A DNA stretch of 5,826 nt from Sideroxydans sp. GTDB lineage: Bacteria > Pseudomonadota > Gammaproteobacteria > Burkholderiales > Gallionellaceae. The stretch covers positions 1 through 5,826 of the forward strand of contig JAVBYP010000098.1 of assembly GCA_030823965.1 (NCBI GenBank). Reading direction: 5' to 3'. The translations under genes were made by a program, and so were the position numbers. Shown here piece after piece: positions 5,382 to 5,826 of the stretch; position 1 is the first letter of the stretch; every line of letters starts with the position of its first letter. The notes under the pieces are model-generated. The model saw only the letters and a list, made by a program, of their open reading frames with translations. It did not search any database and was not told where the DNA came from.

Positions 5382-5826
5382 CGCCCTCATCGTCATCGAC
5401 ATGCAGCGGGATTTTCTCGATCCCGGCGGCTATGCCGCGACTGCGGGCATGGACGTCAGCGCACTGCGCCGCCCCATCCCATTCATCCGCACCCTGCTCG
5501 ATCACGCGCGCCACCACGACGTGCTGGTGGTGCATACACGAGAGGGGCATCGCCCTGACCTCAGCGATTGTCCACCGGTCAAACTTATGCGCAGCCGTCA
5601 GGCCGGTGCGGAGATCGGCAGCCAAGGCCCGCTAGGTCGTCTGCTAGTACGCGGCGAGTACGGACATGATTTCGTCGATGAGTTGCGACCGCAGGCAGGA
5701 GAGCCGGTGGTGGACAAGCCCGGCTATGGTGCATTCCATCAGACCGATCTGGCGCAGATCCTAGCTACACGCGACATCCGCCGACTGTACCTGTGCGGTG
5801 TCACCACCGAGGTGTGCGTGCATTCC
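5365..5826 (+). CDS. biuH: Isochorismatase-family cysteine hydrolase, probable biuret hydrolase, 3'-truncated
   Basis: The N-terminal 154 residues of a cytoplasmic isochorismatase-fold amidohydrolase, open to the right edge; the family is usually 200-240 long. The catalytic triad is complete: D12 (VIDMQRDF), K118 (VVDKPGYGAF) and C151 (CGVTTEVCVHS), the last preceded by the usual cis-peptide region. The spacing D-106-K-33-C is exactly that of Asp36/Lys142/Cys175 in Rhizobium biuret hydrolase as I recall it, and HTREGHRPDLSD (57-68) plus GRLLVRGEYGHD match that subgroup rather than nicotinamidases or true isochorismatases. The N-terminus lacks about 24 residues present in the Rhizobium enzyme. 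Biuret hydrolase converts biuret to allophanate and ammonia, and an allophanate hydrolase lies in the same cluster, which supports the assignment. Guanylurea hydrolase, ureidoacrylate hydrolase (RutB) and related amidases are close relatives, so the substrate is not certain. The gene overlaps the EamA gene by 17 bases. Confidence 0.85.
   Translation, partial: MDKRSDALIVIDMQRDFLDPGGYAATAGMDVSALRRPIPFIRTLLDHARHHDVLVVHTREGHRPDLSDCPPVKLMRSRQAGAEIGSQGPLGRLLVRGEYGHDFVDELRPQAGEPVVDKPGYGAFHQTDLAQILATRDIRRLYLCGVTTEVCVHS

Overview
The window is a one-direction cluster from a Gram-negative bacterium. One gene encodes a protein with a Sec signal peptide for a periplasmic binding-protein ABC system, the Shine-Dalgarno sites are canonical, and GC is moderate (mid-50s % by eye). 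A proteobacterium, perhaps a betaproteobacterium, would fit, but nothing here fixes the taxon. Every supported gene is on the + strand, and neighbours overlap or lie close together, so the layout looks like one operon cut by both window edges.

Layout: (1) 3-1343, the C-terminal three quarters of an allophanate hydrolase (start upstream of the window). (2) 1343-2212, a TIM-barrel sugar phosphate isomerase/epimerase-like protein. (3) 2209-2349, an unrecognised 46-residue ORF with its own ribosome binding site and an ATGA overlap with gene 2. (4) A 77-base spacer. (5) 2427-3404, a secreted ABC-transporter substrate-binding protein of the NMT1/THI5-SsuA-NrtA type, with no permease or ATPase in view. 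(6) A strong hairpin without a U tract at 3413-3444. (7) 3464-4474, an integral membrane fatty-acid-desaturase-superfamily protein with all three histidine boxes. (8) 4476-5381, an EamA/DMT permease. (9) 5365-5826, the N-terminal 154 residues of an isochorismatase-fold cysteine hydrolase closely resembling biuret hydrolase, running off the right edge.

The two ends give a metabolic frame. A biuret hydrolase-like enzyme would make allophanate, and allophanate hydrolase breaks that down to ammonia and CO2, so the cluster probably scavenges nitrogen from biuret or a related urea/guanidine compound. The binding protein would supply periplasmic capture and the EamA protein import or export. The roles of the desaturase-family membrane protein, the TIM-barrel isomerase and the small ORF are not explained by known biuret or urea catabolism. 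They are the part most likely to be new: possibly an oxidative or isomerising front end acting on a larger N-rich substrate. That is inference from gene order only.
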